A stretch of 64,000 nt of DNA from Mucilaginibacter psychrotolerans (GTDB lineage: Bacteria; Bacteroidota; Bacteroidia; Sphingobacteriales; Sphingobacteriaceae): positions 124,001 to 188,000 of the forward strand of contig NZ_SOZE01000007.1 of assembly GCF_004519315.1 (NCBI RefSeq), in the 5' to 3' direction. A program made the position numbers and the translations under genes. Positions 61,129 through 64,000 of the stretch are shown piece by piece; within the stretch, counting starts at the first letter, position 1, and each line of letters begins with the position of its first letter. The notes beneath the pieces were generated by a model. It made no database searches. It was given only the letters and a program-made list of their open reading frames with translations, and was not told the origin of the DNA.

Positions 61129-64000
61129 TTACTGCAACAATAGCTTCAAGTTAATCCCAAAGTTGGTAAACGAGGTATTAAATGTTTGCGAGGTATAAGG
61201 TTTGGTAATATTGCTGTCGTAAAAGATATTGAGATTGAAACGCTGGTTGATGACGTAATCGATGGATGGGCGCATGGTGATATTCTTGGAACCCGACGAT
61301 ACCTCTGCCTCCTCCACGTCAGCGCGGTATATTAGCGTTTTGTTATCGCGGATGGACACATCCAGCTTAAAGTTGATATCGTTGTTGGCCTTGCTGGCAA
61401 ACCAGCCAAACGGCATCTTGAAATTCTTAGGGCGGTAACCAAAACCTAACACCACGATATTCTCGCTTTGCTGGGCCAATTGACTGTTCAGTAAACTGAG
61501 GGCCAGTGAACGCGTTTTGCGGAACTCGAGGTTGGCGGTCATGCTGTTCTTAAAACGTACATCCACGCCCAGCAGCGGCACAAATTGCTCAAATATACTC
61601 ACCTGCGTCATCTGGTAAAAGGGCAGGAAATCGGCATTGGCATCGCGCGATGTTACGCCGCCATTGGCTTCCTGGTATTGCAGCAGCGTAGTATACCCGT
61701 TTACGTTGTACGAAGAACGGTAACCGTGGCGAATATCAAAGGAATCGAAAATCTCGGTAAGAAAGGCAATCTTGCCTAGTCCGTTGTAGGTTATTTGCCA
61801 ATTGGGTATAGGTGTAGAGGGGAACTGGCTAAGCGAAACACTGGTTGCATCTTTACCCATATAAGCGGCTAAAAATGCCGGCACCAATACATTCTGCGCA
61901 TTGGCCCCGTAGCCATCGGCAAAGTCTGTGGTACTAACACCCGAGTTAGGGTTTGCAGCCCCCAGGCGTTTAGAGATTACCGCCCTGTTATCTAAAAATT
62001 GCTGGAAGGTGGTCGATTTATTACTAACCCCTGTGGACTTAGAGAACGCTGTAGCCAATGATAAGATCGATACGCTGTACGTACCCGAGGTGGTAGGGCT
62101 AAGGTTTTCTATGCTATTGCTGCTGGCCAGATATTTAAAGTTGGTTTGATAGTTACGGTCCTGCGTTTTAAAGGCTATCAGTTCTATCCGCAAATCTTTA
62201 AATGGTTCTATAATGCTGCGCAGGTGCAAATCGGAGTTGAAGGTGCGCACATAGGGTTGGTTTTGCAGCGTATCGCTGGTTATCCAGCCATTGGCAACGG
62301 CACGGTTACGCAAATCGGCCTGGCTGCCCAACAGGAAGCCAATGCCCGGCGAATCATACGTAAAATCCTGCCCAAAGAAATTCGATTGCGGCAAATAGCC
62401 AGGTAAAAAGGTACCCTCGGTGCGGGTGTAGGTACCGCTTACGTTTTTGATGCCCGTCAATATGCCCAGCAGCACGCCGCCAATGCCACCTTTATCCGCA
62501 GTGCCTTTGCGTAATGCCTTAAACTTATTGTAAAGCGTGGTGAACGTCAGCGTTGGGTTCAGTTGTATGGTGCGCGAGTTTTGGATACTGTTACCAACGT
62601 TATAGTCGGGGTTGTTAATAGCAAATTCGGGCTGGGTTTGCCAGTTGAAGTGCGTGCTGTAGCGGGCTATCAGGGCCGTCCAATCCATACCCGGTATTTT
62701 ATTTATCGGCGTGGTATAGTTAAAGTTGATGGTGTGATTATAGTTGGTGGTGCGGCCAAGCCTTTTTAGGTTCTCCCATAGGGTATCCCGCTTCAGCCCG
62801 TTGATGCGGCCCGCAGGTTCATCTACTACAGATAAATTGGTAGCATCAATATCCATCTGCAGAGATTTGGATAAATTCCAGCCGATACCGTAAACACGGG
62901 TAATATTAAAATTTTTATTGAAACTGGTGGGTATGGGTATATAGTTATTAGGGTCGTTGTTCCGCAACGTGTTTTCCGAATAATATCTGTCGAAATTGAT
63001 GCTGAAATTCAGCCTGGATGGCAACAGACTGAAATTAAAATCCCTTGCCAAAGCCAGCAGGTTACTTTTGATAATTTTTTCAAAAGGCGAATAATATTTA
63101 GGCTGGTTGCTGTAGTTATAAGCCAGGCTTACACGATATGTGCGCGCAAGATCGCTCTGTACAATGAAATCGTGGTGTGTATATTCGGTATAAGCGTAGG
63201 TGGCGCTAAAGTTCTCAATATCATAAACACGTACCGGCGCGTTGGCATCCGTTCGCTCTTTATGCACATTGGTAAAGTTGATGCTCTTGCGCATGGTGTA
63301 ATCGATAGATACATTGCGGATAGAATCCCGGGCCTGCGACGTGGGTGCAGCGGCGAGGGTTTTCTTCAGTTCCACATCCGGCGATTGCGGGTCGTACTGC
63401 GGGGTGGCTACTGCGTTGCTCACGTTTATATAGGCCGGTATCTTGATACCGCTTTTGGCCGGGAAGAATTTGCCCAGTTCCACGCTGCCCGATATATCGT
63501 ACAACTGATTATCGCTTCGGCTCCTGTCGCTCACGCGCGAATCTAGCGAACCAAAACCAACGGTACTTTTACTCCCCGATACGGTGATGTTGGCAAAATC
63601 TGCCAGGGCAAAATCTGCCCTTGCAGTTGCCGCCCATCCGCCGCGCTGGTCAAAATCTGTCAACCGCAGCTCATCAAACCACAACGTTCCCGTTTTATCC
63701 AAACCATCATCCGACCCCGCATTGCTTCCCTTATAAGGGTTACGCACGCCCACCATAATGGTACGCAGACGGCTGAGGTCGGGCTGGCCTTTTATGGTTA
63801 CTTTGTTGCGCCCGTCGGTATAGACAAACGGCGTAGTAAATGGCCATGGCAAGCCATTCAACTTGGCGTTGTTACGGGCCAGTTTGGCACTGGTTAACAG
63901 GTCCAGCTGCAAATCCAATTCGTTGCCGGCGGGCCATATGGCACCAGGGTCGCGGGTACCGGGCTGGGTTATAGCCAGAGGTACTTCGTATTCATAATAG
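61129..64000 (-). CDS. sprA: Cell-surface protein SprA, C-terminal part
   Basis: The frame covers the last 956 codons of a much larger gene and continues past the right edge (no start is inside; the frame stays open to 64000). Sequences such as WPAGNELDLQLDLLTSAKLA, TLWFDELRLTDFDQRGGWAA and the ending TSFTNFGINLKLLLQ are typical of SprA, the giant barrel of the type IX secretion translocon, also needed for gliding. Full-length SprA is about 2,400 residues. A TTG at 63918 is not a start. Confidence 0.93.
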   Translation of the reverse strand, partial: YYEYEVPLAITQPGTRDPGAIWPAGNELDLQLDLLTSAKLARNNAKLNGLPWPFTTPFVYTDGRNKVTIKGQPDLSRLRTIMVGVRNPYKGSNAGSDDGLDKTGTLWFDELRLTDFDQRGGWAATARADFALADFANITVSGSKSTVGFGSLDSRVSDRSRSDNQLYDISGSVELGKFFPAKSGIKIPAYINVSNAVATPQYDPQSPDVELKKTLAAAPTSQARDSIRNVSIDYTMRKSINFTNVHKERTDANAPVRVYDIENFSATYAYTEYTHHDFIVQSDLARTYRVSLAYNYSNQPKYYSPFEKIIKSNLLALARDFNFSLLPSRLNFSINFDRYYSENTLRNNDPNNYIPIPTSFNKNFNITRVYGIGWNLSKSLQMDIDATNLSVVDEPAGRINGLKRDTLWENLKRLGRTTNYNHTINFNYTTPINKIPGMDWTALIARYSTHFNWQTQPEFAINNPDYNVGNSIQNSRTIQLNPTLTFTTLYNKFKALRKGTADKGGIGGVLLGILTGIKNVSGTYTRTEGTFLPGYLPQSNFFGQDFTYDSPGIGFLLGSQADLRNRAVANGWITSDTLQNQPYVRTFNSDLHLRSIIEPFKDLRIELIAFKTQDRNYQTNFKYLASSNSIENLSPTTSGTYSVSILSLATAFSKSTGVSNKSTTFQQFLDNRAVISKRLGAANPNSGVSTTDFADGYGANAQNVLVPAFLAAYMGKDATSVSLSQFPSTPIPNWQITYNGLGKIAFLTEIFDSFDIRHGYRSSYNVNGYTTLLQYQEANGGVTSRDANADFLPFYQMTQVSIFEQFVPLLGVDVRFKNSMTANLEFRKTRSLALSLLNSQLAQQSENIVVLGFGYRPKNFKMPFGWFASKANNDINFKLDVSIRDNKTLIYRADVEEAEVSSGSKNITMRPSIDYVINQRFNLNIFYDSNITKPYTSQTFNTSFTNFGINLKLLLQ

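Noticed and set aside
63918..63918. A start codon for the SprA frame at 63918
   Set aside because: The codon is TTG in the middle of the conserved WPAGNELDLQLDL stretch and the frame is open to the right edge, so the gene continues.
1..64000. CRISPR arrays, rRNA or tRNA genes, intact insertion sequences
   Set aside because: No regularly spaced identical direct repeats with unique spacers, no cloverleaf or rRNA sequence and no transposase gene were seen. The only regular array (29350-29618) has identical repeats without spacers.

Overview
The window is chromosomal DNA of a Bacteroidota bacterium, most likely from the Sphingobacteriaceae (Mucilaginibacter/Pedobacter relatives). Supporting signs are a SusC/SusD polysaccharide-utilization locus, the type IX secretion/gliding protein SprA at the right edge, the SecA, DnaG and sigma-54-activator variants of this phylum, DUF5686 and DUF4276 proteins, and many promoters with the Bacteroidota -7 element TAnnTTTG. 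Shine-Dalgarno sequences are not evident. These assignments come from reading the proteins; no database search was run.

Layout. 1-13 kb: a partial DHFR-fold gene, a DJ-1/AraC regulator, a CAAX-type membrane protease, a glutaminyl cyclase lipoprotein, yraN, a DnaG primase without zinc ligands, a HigBA toxin-antitoxin pair, an EamA transporter, asnS, an M20 amidohydrolase and a SPOR protein. 13-25 kb: secA, a 35-codon gene with its own promoter, a ferritin-like protein, creD, an A+T-rich ATPase+DUF4276 pair (candidate phage defence), a TetR repressor with a perfect operator, a degenerate Rieske lipoprotein, pheS, a PIN-domain toxin-antitoxin pair joined to pheS, and kbl. 25-29 kb: DUF5686 outer-membrane protein behind a structured leader, then trhO. 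29-42.6 kb: a polysaccharide-utilization locus with a one-component membrane regulator, SusC, SusD, a LamG lipoprotein, two GH144-type (beta-1,2-glucanase) enzymes and an alpha/beta hydrolase. 42.6-50.5 kb: hypotheticals, a phosphosulfolactate synthase homologue, a TPR protein, an ALDH7-type dehydrogenase, a subtilase and an MscS channel. 50.8-64 kb: groESL, the envelope operon (sigma-54 activator, lptE, disordered protein, secG), an S23-type four-helix bundle protein, miaB, an AsmA-like protein and the C-terminal part of sprA.

The intergenic spaces hold many different inverted-repeat elements and short-unit repeats, and one such repeat appears to lie inside the miaB reading frame. The strongest candidates for under-described biology are the ATPase+DUF4276 pair, the Rieske-fold lipoprotein that has lost its cluster ligands, the zinc-less primase, the PIN toxin module coupled to pheS, the 35-aa gene, and the structured element in front of the DUF5686 gene. 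No rRNA, tRNA, CRISPR array or intact insertion sequence was seen.
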